Source: DATMBF01 sp035559595 (GTDB lineage Bacteria; Bacteroidota; Ignavibacteria; UBA10030). Taken from it: a stretch of DNA of 25,283 nt. Position numbers and translations under genes: made by a program. Below, one piece after another: positions 7,655-14,747 of the stretch. Numbering within the stretch: position 1 is the stretch's first letter; the number at the start of each line of letters is the position of its first letter. The stretch is taken from positions 1-25,283 of the forward strand of contig DATMBF010000002.1 in assembly GCA_035559595.1 (NCBI GenBank), given 5' to 3'. The notes under the pieces are model-generated. The model was given only the letters and a program-made list of their open reading frames with translations, was not told the DNA's origin and ran no database searches.

Positions 7655-9355
7655 CTACTTCTTATACACAATCTTGCCGCCAACAATGGTGTAGAGGACC
7701 TCTGCCGTAGGAATCTCATCTTCCGGAACCGTCATAATGTTCTTCGAGAGCACGACCATGTCGGCGAGCTTTCCAGGTGTGATCGAACCTTTGATGGTCT
7801 CCTCAAAAGCTGCATACGCGCAATCAAGCGTGTAGGATTTTAACGCTTCTTCACGCGTCATTCGCTGTTCAGGGTAGAATGTCGATCCGTCCTTCAGCTT
7901 CCGGGTCACGGTGGCGTAGAAGCTTTGGATGGGATCAACATTCTCGACCGGTGCGTCAGTGCCGTTGGTGACAATTGCTCCGGCATTCATCAGACTACGC
8001 CAGACATAGGCACCTTCTCTTGCGCGTTTTTCACCGAGCCGTTGAATCACAAACGGTGCATCGGAGGTACAATGAATTCCTTGCATTGATGCAATGACGC
8101 CAAGCTTGCCGAACCGTGGGATGTCGTCTGGATGGAGATGCTGGGCATGTTCGATACGCCAGCGGAGATCGAGTCGCGTTGGATTTGCCTTGAATGTTTC
8201 CTCGAACATATTCAGCACCTCGCGATTTGCGCGGTCGCCGATTGCATGGACACAGAATTGATATCCATGCTCCATTGCAAGCTTAGCGGTCTGTTGAGCA
8301 GTCTCAACAGGAACGGTGTTGAGCCCCGTCGAAGAGGGGAGATCGGCGTACGGCTCAAGCAACCATGCCCCACGTGGACCCAACGCCCCGTCGATGGAAA
8401 GCTTGATCGCTCTCACCGTCAGGCGCTTGTCCCCGTAGTTTGCCATCCGATATTTGGCTAAGTTCTCCGCAAGCTTTTCATTTCCTTCCCTCACCATTAC
8501 CCAAAGTCGAAGAGGAAGTTTCCCCTCATCCACGAGTTTCCTAAAGAGGTCAATCGTCTCGAACGACGAGCCGGCATCTTGAAAACTCGTTACGCCATTG
8601 GAGAGACATTCCAGCGCTGCGAGCTCGGCTTGCTTGCGTGCCTCTTCCTCCAATTCTGCTGCAGATCGCTTAGCACGTGCTTCGGCAAGAGCTCGACGGA
8701 CAAGACCCTGCGCTGTCTCGCGCAAAAGGCCGGTCGGATTTCCTTTGCCGTCTTTCAGAATCTCCCCACCGGGAGGATTTTGCGTTGCGCGTGTAATTCC
8801 GGCAAGTTCCATTGCTTTTGCATTGATAAAGCCGGCATGTCCGCTGGCGTGGGTTAGATAGACCGGATTGTTCGGCGAGACTTTACTGAGCGATTCATGT
8901 GTCGGAAAGCCCTCGACCGATGGCCGCGGGCGCTGATCCCATTTCTCTTGATGCCAGCCCCGGCCGAGAATCCAGTCGCCGGGTTTGCTCTTCTTCACTG
9001 CATTAGCGACCATGGAAACAACTTCATCCCAATTTTTCACACTCATGAGGTCAAGGTTCATCTTTGCACTGCCGATGCCCATGAAATGACCGTGACCCTC
9101 GATGAAGCCCGGGATAAGCAGCTTCCCTTCGAGGTCGATAACGCGGGTTTGTCCACCGACAAGCTTTTGAATCTCATCGTTCGATCCAACGGCAACGATA
9201 ACATCCCCTCGAACGGCAACTGCCTCAGCGGAAGGTTGCTTCGAATCGACAGTGACAACGGAGGCATTTTTGAGGACAAGATCTGCGGGTCCGCCGGCCG
9301 GCCGACATCCAGCAAAAAAAAGAGTGAATATGAGGAGAAGGACAAAACGAAGCAT
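7655..9355 (-). CDS. YtcJ-like amidohydrolase lipoprotein
   Basis: A 566-residue metal-dependent amidohydrolase exported as a lipoprotein: hydrophobic signal followed by FFAGC with Cys17 as lipid anchor. The small beta-sandwich domain (DLVLKNASVVTVD) flanks a TIM barrel with metal ligands H88-x-H90 (EGHGHF), H370 (VHAIGD), H403 (IEHAQH) and D467 (GTDAPVE). This matches the amidohydrolase 3 / YtcJ group, whose substrates are mostly unknown. The ATG at 9355 is chosen because AAAGGAG lies ten bases upstream; the in-frame TTG at 9382 would put that site inside the gene. It is first in a minus-strand operon with the iminopeptidase-like hydrolase and divergent from the class V aminotransferase. Confidence 0.88.
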   Translation of the reverse strand: MLRFVLLLIFTLFFAGCRPAGGPADLVLKNASVVTVDSKQPSAEAVAVRGDVIVAVGSNDEIQKLVGGQTRVIDLEGKLLIPGFIEGHGHFMGIGSAKMNLDLMSVKNWDEVVSMVANAVKKSKPGDWILGRGWHQEKWDQRPRPSVEGFPTHESLSKVSPNNPVYLTHASGHAGFINAKAMELAGITRATQNPPGGEILKDGKGNPTGLLRETAQGLVRRALAEARAKRSAAELEEEARKQAELAALECLSNGVTSFQDAGSSFETIDLFRKLVDEGKLPLRLWVMVREGNEKLAENLAKYRMANYGDKRLTVRAIKLSIDGALGPRGAWLLEPYADLPSSTGLNTVPVETAQQTAKLAMEHGYQFCVHAIGDRANREVLNMFEETFKANPTRLDLRWRIEHAQHLHPDDIPRFGKLGVIASMQGIHCTSDAPFVIQRLGEKRAREGAYVWRSLMNAGAIVTNGTDAPVENVDPIQSFYATVTRKLKDGSTFYPEQRMTREEALKSYTLDCAYAAFEETIKGSITPGKLADMVVLSKNIMTVPEDEIPTAEVLYTIVGGKIVYKK

Positions 9356-9365
9356 AACAGAAACG

Positions 9366-9372
9366 CTCCTTT
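9366..9372 (-). promoter_or_regulatory. Ribosome binding site fixing the amidohydrolase start
   Basis: On the minus strand the bases read AAAGGAG, ten bases before the ATG at 9355. The site decides between 9355 and the longer frame opening at a TTG at 9382. Confidence 0.65.
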
Positions 9373-9469
9373 CGATTTTCAATCATGCCCTAAAATTACA
9401 GAGAAGTGGCAGAATAGCAAGTTTGGAGCGTCAGACTCTTCATATAAGTTACAACGCTGAGACGTTCGG

Positions 9470-9500
9470 TTGCCTTTCTGCGGCGCATTGCATAACTTTG
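9470..9500 (+). promoter_or_regulatory. Promoter of the class V aminotransferase
   Basis: TTGCCT (9470-9475), 17 bases, then TAACTT (9493-9498). Read the Bacteroidota way it is TTG, 20 bases, TAACTTTG, a full match to the TAnnTTTG -7 element. Transcription would start near 9506, which supports translation from 9530 rather than from the upstream in-frame start at 9470. Confidence 0.5.
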
Positions 9501-9529
9501 AATTCACACCCGGCGCAAAGAGAGGAGCT

Positions 9530-11005
9530 ATGGCTTCATTAGAGGCACATTTCAATCGGTTCCGCGAGCAGATCATCGGTTACGATCACAGCTTTGAAAC
9601 CCCCTACGGACGGAAACGGCTTGTCTATGCGGATTGGACGGCCAGTGGTCGATTGTATCGGCCGATCGAGGAGAAGCTTTTGAATGAACTTGGGCCGTTC
9701 GTGGGCAATACGCATTCAGAGTCGAGCGTCACCGGCACGACCATGACGCAGGCGTATCATCGCGCTCACGACGTGATTAAGCGCCATGTCAATGCGGGAC
9801 CGCACGATGCCCTTCTTTTTGTCGGCTTCGGGATGACGGCCGCGGTTAACAAGTTCCAGCGCATTCTTGGACTTCGCGTTCCCGAGCAGCTCCAGCCCTA
9901 TCTGAAACTTCCCGACGAACTCCGCCCGATTGTGTTCGTGACTCATATGGAGCATCACTCCAATCACACCACATGGTATGAATCCATTGCCGATGTGGTT
10001 GTCCTGAAACCGACGGCAGACGGCCAGGTCGATCTCGACGATCTCAAGGAGCTGCTTCATGAGCACCGTCATCGCCAGCTCAAAATCGGATCGTTCACGG
10101 CCTGCTCGAATGTCACTGGAGTGGAAACGCCCTACGGTGAGCTCGCAAAGATCATGCACGAGAATGGCGGACTCTGTTTTGTAGATTTTGCTGCATCTGC
10201 CCCATACGTCAAAATCGATATGCACCCGCCTGATCCTCTACAAAAGCTTGACGCAATTTTCTTTTCCCCTCACAAGTTTCTCGGCGGTCCCGGAACGCCG
10301 GGAGTACTCATTTTTGATTCTCGGCTCTATCACATTGAGCACCCCGACCAGCCCGGGGGTGGGACTGTCCTCTGGACGAATCCGTGGGGCAAGTATCGAT
10401 TTAAACCCGAGATTGAGGAGCGTGAGGATGGGGGAACGCCGGGGTTTCTTCAGGCCATCAAAGCCGCAATGACGATTGAACTAAAGCAAGAGATGGGGAT
10501 TGAAAAGCTACGAGAGAGAGAGAATCAATTGGTGAGAAAATTCTTCAGTGGCCTTCGCAAGATTCCCGGTCTGACCATTCTCGCTGACAATCTCGACCAC
10601 AGGATCGGGATGTTCTCGTTTTACTTCAACGACATTCACTATAACCTTGTCGTCAAGCTCTTGAACGACAGGTTTGGGATACAGTCCCGCGGCGGATGTT
10701 CGTGTGCAGGAACATACGGACATTATTTGCTCCATCTCGACCAATTCACATCGAAGCGCATTACAGACAAAATTGACGAAGGAGATCAGTCTGTTCGACC
10801 GGGTTGGGTGCGGCTCTCAATCCATCCGACGACGACGGATGAAGAGGCGGATTTCATCATTGATGCCGTTGCGCAGATCGGAAGGCACGGAAAGGAATGG
10901 GGCGAGGACTACGCCTACGATGTCCACACGAATGAGTTCAGACACAAAAGGGAAAATGGTCAGGTTGCCCTCACCGTCGATCGCTGGTTCAGTTTGGCGG
11001 AGTGA
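9530..11005 (+). CDS. Class V aminotransferase, cysteine desulfurase-like
   Basis: A 491-residue PLP enzyme. The Schiff-base lysine is Lys249 in FFSPHKFLGGPGTPG; HMEHHSNHTTW (near residue 142) and CSNVTG are typical of the class V fold. About 141 residues after the lysine comes R387-GGCSCA. Set against the SufS/CsdA loop RxGxxCA, Cys392 occupies the catalytic persulfide cysteine position and Cys390 is an extra cysteine. Family knowledge: such enzymes convert cysteine to alanine and an enzyme persulfide, but relatives of this length are often only annotated as aminotransferase class V. The ATG at 9530 follows AGAGGAG closely and lies downstream of the predicted promoter. The stop abuts the stop of the small convergent gene with no spacer. 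Nearby sulfur genes make a sulfur-transfer role attractive. Confidence 0.85.
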   Translation: MASLEAHFNRFREQIIGYDHSFETPYGRKRLVYADWTASGRLYRPIEEKLLNELGPFVGNTHSESSVTGTTMTQAYHRAHDVIKRHVNAGPHDALLFVGFGMTAAVNKFQRILGLRVPEQLQPYLKLPDELRPIVFVTHMEHHSNHTTWYESIADVVVLKPTADGQVDLDDLKELLHEHRHRQLKIGSFTACSNVTGVETPYGELAKIMHENGGLCFVDFAASAPYVKIDMHPPDPLQKLDAIFFSPHKFLGGPGTPGVLIFDSRLYHIEHPDQPGGGTVLWTNPWGKYRFKPEIEEREDGGTPGFLQAIKAAMTIELKQEMGIEKLRERENQLVRKFFSGLRKIPGLTILADNLDHRIGMFSFYFNDIHYNLVVKLLNDRFGIQSRGGCSCAGTYGHYLLHLDQFTSKRITDKIDEGDQSVRPGWVRLSIHPTTTDEEADFIIDAVAQIGRHGKEWGEDYAYDVHTNEFRHKRENGQVALTVDRWFSLAE

Positions 11006-11257
11006 TTAATGTGCTGCTCGGATATCTTCTGGCGTAAAGCGTACGAGCTTGATAACGCGGGCGTTCGATCGCTCGAGAGGGGGCACGACCAGCAGCGCTT
11101 CTTTTTTTGATTCTGCTTCAATCACAACCCACCCGCAGTGTTCCCCGTCTTTGCAGCCAAAATCAAATCGTGTAATAGAACCGATCGCTTCGATCTGTTT
11201 AAGGGCTTTTGTGCATTCTTGTGCAGTATGCGGGACAACGATTAAGTAGCGATCCAT
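11006..11257 (-). CDS. Small conserved-looking protein, unknown function
   Basis: An 83-residue soluble protein with a textbook ribosome binding site (AGGAGGTG upstream of the ATG). Predicted pattern is beta-alpha-beta-beta-alpha-beta (RYLIVVPHT, then an ECTKALKQIEAIG helix, FDFGCKDGEHCGWVVIEA, a KKEALLVVPP helix, ARVIKLVRFT), which suggests a ferredoxin-like or dimeric alpha-beta-barrel fold. The hairpin carries two cysteines and a histidine (GCKDGEHCGW) that could bind metal or form a disulfide. I do not recognise a named family. It is convergent with the aminotransferase (adjacent stop codons) and sits downstream of no other gene on its strand. Confidence 0.75.
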   Translation of the reverse strand: MDRYLIVVPHTAQECTKALKQIEAIGSITRFDFGCKDGEHCGWVVIEAESKKEALLVVPPLERSNARVIKLVRFTPEDIRAAH

Positions 11258-11314
11258 AGAAGCACCTCCTGTTCTTCAATCCACCCCGAAAATACAACAT
11301 CCTTCCTTGGAATA

Positions 11315-11359
11315 CAAAAACAATCTCCTGCCCGAATTCTCAGGAAAACGGGCAGGAGA
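11315..11359 (-). terminator. Rho-independent terminator of the cytochrome c operon
   Basis: An 11-bp GC-rich inverted repeat, 11324-11334 against 11349-11359 (TCTCCTGCCCG with its complement), encloses a 14-base loop. On the minus strand it is followed by ATTGTTTTTG. It lies 14 bases past the stop of the one-haem cytochrome gene. Confidence 0.65.
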
Positions 11360-11372
11360 GGCGTGAATCACA

Positions 11373-11984
11373 CTACTCGTGCTTGGCGAAATCGCCCGGG
11401 ATGAAGATCTCTACATGGGGTGGGGCGGCGATGTTGAGGGTTTGCTTGATGTCCGGGATGTCATGCCGCACCGGTTTGATATTCCTCAAGTACGCAATGA
11501 CCGCCCGTAGGTCCTCGTCCGACATCTTGGAGAATCCTGCCCATGGCATTGCCCGGTAGTTGATGAGTCGACCCGTATGGAAAACACCGCTACGTAAAGT
11601 TCGCATCAATTGAGCATCCGTCCGTTTACCCAAGCCTGTTGCTGGATCCGGCGTAAGATTCCTTGAATACACCGTTCCCGCATAATCCGCGGCGAGCGCC
11701 AATCCCCCCGCAAGGAATTTTTCCGGGATAGGCCCCATCTCTCCCTGGGGTGTGTGACAATCCGAACAGCCGGTGGTGAGAACAATGTACCTGCCGCGTT
11801 CAGCCATGAGTCGCTCAACCGGGTTTTTGATGTGGTCCAGCGTCTGGTGCATGGCCGACGTTCCGTTAATGAATTCTTCTTGGGGAATCACTGTCAACGG
11901 TGGGATCATGTAGAGGAATCCGAGAAAGCCAATGACGAGCAGACTGCCGACAACGATCAAAGTCCATTTCAAAAACTTTTTCAT
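11373..11984 (-). CDS. Membrane-anchored one-haem cytochrome c
   Basis: A 203-residue protein with an uncleaved-looking N-terminal membrane helix (residues ~7-27) and one c-type haem site C73-S-D-C76-H77. A likely Met ligand is in RAMPWAGFSKMSDEDLRAVIAYLR near the C terminus. The domain contains YSRNLTPDPATGLGKRTDAQL, nearly the same pattern as the third domain of the preceding gene product. The two genes therefore share a duplicated domain related to cytochrome c subunits of alcohol/aldehyde dehydrogenases. It is translated by coupling: its ATG overlaps the stop of the three-haem gene as ATGA, with AAAGGAGGAG upstream. Its role is probably electron delivery across the periplasmic face; the electron donor is not in the window. 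Confidence 0.9.
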   Translation of the reverse strand: MKKFLKWTLIVVGSLLVIGFLGFLYMIPPLTVIPQEEFINGTSAMHQTLDHIKNPVERLMAERGRYIVLTTGCSDCHTPQGEMGPIPEKFLAGGLALAADYAGTVYSRNLTPDPATGLGKRTDAQLMRTLRSGVFHTGRLINYRAMPWAGFSKMSDEDLRAVIAYLRNIKPVRHDIPDIKQTLNIAAPPHVEIFIPGDFAKHE

Positions 11985-13270
11985 TGCTGCTCCTCCTTTC
12001 CGGCTTGGGCCATTCCGGCATTTCCGGGATAGATGAAGGCCGGAAAGCCCTCTTTGAGGATCAACATTCTGAATTTCAGGATGAGGTACGAGAAGATATT
12101 CGGTGTTTCACGCTCTGGAATCTGGTTTTTGATGGGAGGCATCGAGCGAAGATAGGCAAGAATAGCTTTGACGTCCTCTTCAGACATTGAGGCGTATGAA
12201 GGCCAAGGCATCGGGAAAGGGAGCATCCGCGTGCCGTCACGCCGGATTCCGCGCGTTATTGCCAGCCGGAGTTGATCGTCGGTCAGAGCTCCGATGCCGG
12301 TTTCTTTATCCGGCGTGAGATTGGCGGTGTACAGCGTTGCGTAGGGTTTTACTTCCCATTTTTGTCCCCCTGCCAGATGAAGGTTTCTGACCATCGATCC
12401 GTCTTCGCGGATCGGTGAATGACAGTCGCCGCAACCTTTTGTTTCTACCAGATACTTCCCCCAGGCGACCGGATTATTACGAGCCCATTCGCGCTGTGAG
12501 TCATAAAACGCTTTCAGTTCTTGCTCGCTCATGGCCCATACAGGCTTCCGGGCAAGTGAGAGGACATAGTTCGCGAGGTGCCACATCTCTTCATCGCTGG
12601 CGCTTCCTTTGTAAGAAGGCATCGGTGTTCCATCGATGCCCGTTCGGAAGCGCAGGTAAACATCTCGTGCGGTTACCCCACCGCGGAAGGCCCAGGGCTC
12701 CGTGAGGCTTGTAGCCCGGATGGGCTCTCCCCAGTCGTCTGTGAACTCCTTCTGAATGGCATTGGCTCCGGTACCATCATCTCCATGGCACTTCGCGCAT
12801 TGGAGTTTCTCATAGACTCGCTTGCCCGCGGCGATGCTTGCTTTGGAGCTTGGAATTGCTGTTCCAACGCGGACGGGCTTTGGTTTTTCGTTTGTGAAGC
12901 GGCGTGAGAACGTTTTCAGGTATGCAATGACTGCGCGAATCGAATCGTCGCTCATCAACGCCCCCCAATCGATCATGGATGTTCCATGCAACCCGGATTG
13001 TACAGTTCGGACGAGGTCATCGTCGGTGGGGATACTTCCCGACTCCGTCGAGCGGAATTTGAATTTCCCCGATGTGAAATCGCGAGGTTTGGGATTCAGG
13101 GCTCTAGATGGGGCCCCATCTCCCTTTCCATCGGTCCCGTGACACATCGAACATCGAGCCATGTAAATCTCCTTTCCCAGATCAAGCGACGGTTGTGCTT
13201 GAAGCAGGTGGGAGAGGAACAACGCGACGATGCCGAGGATGGCAAGAGATCCTCCTTTTGATCTTATCAT
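11981..13270 (-). CDS. Exported three-haem cytochrome c
   Basis: A 429-residue periplasmic protein. A signal peptide (residues 1 to ~26, ending LLQAQ) is followed by three cytochrome c domains with haem sites C40-SM-C43-H44, C158-AK-C161-H162 and C280-GD-C283-H284. Each domain has its methionine-containing distal part and a '(A/L)xAYLxxx' closing helix. Domain 3 (YTANLTPDKETGIGALTDDQL) is the close relative of the next gene's single domain. The architecture resembles the cytochrome subunit of membrane alcohol dehydrogenases or a cytochrome pool for a terminal oxidase. The ATG at 13270 has GGGAGG just upstream and replaces an in-frame TTG five codons earlier. It is first in the two-gene operon and divergent from the persulfide dioxygenase. 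Confidence 0.9.
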   Translation of the reverse strand: MIRSKGGSLAILGIVALFLSHLLQAQPSLDLGKEIYMARCSMCHGTDGKGDGAPSRALNPKPRDFTSGKFKFRSTESGSIPTDDDLVRTVQSGLHGTSMIDWGALMSDDSIRAVIAYLKTFSRRFTNEKPKPVRVGTAIPSSKASIAAGKRVYEKLQCAKCHGDDGTGANAIQKEFTDDWGEPIRATSLTEPWAFRGGVTARDVYLRFRTGIDGTPMPSYKGSASDEEMWHLANYVLSLARKPVWAMSEQELKAFYDSQREWARNNPVAWGKYLVETKGCGDCHSPIREDGSMVRNLHLAGGQKWEVKPYATLYTANLTPDKETGIGALTDDQLRLAITRGIRRDGTRMLPFPMPWPSYASMSEEDVKAILAYLRSMPPIKNQIPERETPNIFSYLILKFRMLILKEGFPAFIYPGNAGMAQAGKEEQQ

Positions 13271-13397
13271 GAAGCCTCCCTGCAATTGTGTATTGAGAAG
13301 GGCAAGAAAACCGGGTAGCGATAGTAAAGAAAAATCTTGTCGGACACAAGAACGGAAAAGGCCAGACTCGCCATAATGAGCGAAGACGCAAAGTGTG

Positions 13398-13426
13398 TTG
13401 AAAAACCAGAGCTGTTTGAGTATAAT
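13398..13426 (+). promoter_or_regulatory. Strong sigma70-like promoter of the persulfide dioxygenase
   Basis: TTGAAA (13398-13403), 17 bases, then TATAAT (13421-13426). The predicted start of transcription (13432-13434) is right at the ATG at 13435, so the message would be leaderless or nearly so. No Shine-Dalgarno is present, which agrees. Confidence 0.6.
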
Positions 13427-13434
13427 AAAGCACT

Positions 13435-14481
13435 ATGCTCTTCAAACAATTCATGCATGAAGAAGGAGCTTGCCTTTCCTACGTGATCGGCTGCACGCGC
13501 ACGGGAGTAGCGGCAATTATCGAGCCGCAGCTCAATATCCAGCCTTACCTCGAATACCTTCGAAAGAACAAGCTTCGCCTCACGCACATTGTTGAGTCCC
13601 ATTCACAAGCCGACCATCTCTCCGGCGCCAAAAGCCTTTCGGATCAGACCGGAGCGCCTGTCTTCTTTCACGAGTCGGTGAACGCGGCGTTTCGATTTGA
13701 GAAGCTTCGTGACGGAGAGGAGGTTATGGTGGGAAACATCAAACTCCGTGTGCTTCATACACCCGGCCACACCGAAGACAGCGTCTGCCTTGTCGTTACC
13801 GATACGATGCGAAGTCAGGAGCCGTGGCTGGTTTTCACCGGTGATACACTGTTTGTGGGGGATGTCGGCAGGCCGGATCTGCACGGGAGCGCGGAGAAGC
13901 TTTATGAAAGCGTCTATCACAAGCTGCTGAAGTTGCCGGATACGGTTGAGGTGTTTCCGACACATTACGCAGGGTCGGTGTGCGGCAAAGCGCTAAGCCC
14001 GAAGCCGAACTCCACTATTGGCTTCGAACGCAGGTTTAATCCCGCTCTTCAGTTCAACTCGAAGCAGGAGTTTGTGGATTTTGTAACGAGTGATTTACCG
14101 GTCCAGCCGCCACGCTTTGAGCAGGTGCGGAGGTTCAATCTCGGTTTTCTGATGCAACCGCCGATTGAGAGGACGTTTGATCGGTCATCGCTTGAGATTA
14201 CCGTGAAGGAGCTAAAGCAGAAACTTGCCCGTGGTGAAAAACCCTTTATCCTCGATGTGCGCGAACCGTATGAGTATCAGCAGGTGAACATTGGAGGATT
14301 CTTGATCCCGATGCGAGAGTTGCCGCGGAAGATGAAAGAGCTTGATACGAGCAGAGAGATTATCGTTCATTGTGCTACAGGCAGTCGCAGTGCCCGTGCC
14401 GTGGAATTCCTCTATGCCAACGGTTTTCGCAACGTGCGCAATCTCGTGGGGGGAATTGAGGCATGGTTTGCCGAAACCTAG
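13435..14481 (+). CDS. Persulfide dioxygenase-like MBL protein fused to rhodanese
   Basis: A 348-residue protein. Residues 1 to ~235 are a metallo-beta-lactamase fold of the ETHE1/Blh persulfide dioxygenase type; residues ~255-348 are a rhodanese domain with the active-site loop HCATGSRS. The iron ligands expected from ETHE1 are present as His56, His112 (TPGHTED) and Asp137 (GDTLFVGDVGRPDL). The usual HxHxDH motif reads HSQADH, so the second histidine is Gln58. Family knowledge: it oxidises glutathione or other low-molecular-weight persulfide to sulfite, and the rhodanese domain may exchange sulfane sulfur with thiosulfate. The N terminus (LFKQFMHEEGACLSYVIG) aligns with family starts, confirming the ATG. 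It stands alone on the plus strand between two minus-strand operons. Confidence 0.9.
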   Translation: MLFKQFMHEEGACLSYVIGCTRTGVAAIIEPQLNIQPYLEYLRKNKLRLTHIVESHSQADHLSGAKSLSDQTGAPVFFHESVNAAFRFEKLRDGEEVMVGNIKLRVLHTPGHTEDSVCLVVTDTMRSQEPWLVFTGDTLFVGDVGRPDLHGSAEKLYESVYHKLLKLPDTVEVFPTHYAGSVCGKALSPKPNSTIGFERRFNPALQFNSKQEFVDFVTSDLPVQPPRFEQVRRFNLGFLMQPPIERTFDRSSLEITVKELKQKLARGEKPFILDVREPYEYQQVNIGGFLIPMRELPRKMKELDTSREIIVHCATGSRSARAVEFLYANGFRNVRNLVGGIEAWFAET

Positions 14482-14509
14482 TTCTCAGCTATCAAACCTG
14501 CGTCGTCTT

Positions 14510-14664
14510 CTATAAAGCCTCTTCCATCATCAGTCGTTTCAGTTCCCGGTGCAGCTCGTCCCGCTGCCTCTTGACTTCTGGGGGACACGAGCAACGATAG
14601 CTGTCTGCCGAATGCCGAGGAATCCCATCAAAAACAAAAAGATGATAACAGCTGAAAAGATCAA
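14510..14664 (-). pseudogene. Small membrane protein gene with an apparent one-base deletion
   Basis: On the minus strand a TTG at 14664 opens a frame with one hydrophobic helix, IFSAVIIFLFLMGFLGIRQ, then TAIVAR. At a run of five C (plus-strand GGGGG, 14580-14584) the sensible frame shifts. The other frame continues PPEVKRQRDELHRELKRL to MMEEAL and a TAG at 14510-14512. Adding one C to the run would give a single ~51-residue protein: a membrane helix plus a charged amphipathic tail. It is 80 bases downstream of the lipoprotein gene on the same strand. Either the gene is broken in this strain or the assembly lost a homopolymer base. No family recognised; there is no clear ribosome binding site. 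Confidence 0.35.
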
Positions 14665-14747
14665 ATATCACTCTGGGAGAATATCACAAGGATCCATATG
14701 CTGGATTCAGTTATTCGAGCGACCGGTTGTTTGAGGAAGCCTCCGCC

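Noticed and set aside
9470..9529. Upstream start for the class V aminotransferase
   Set aside because: It coincides with the -35/-33 box of the predicted promoter, and AGAGGAG precedes the ATG at 9530.
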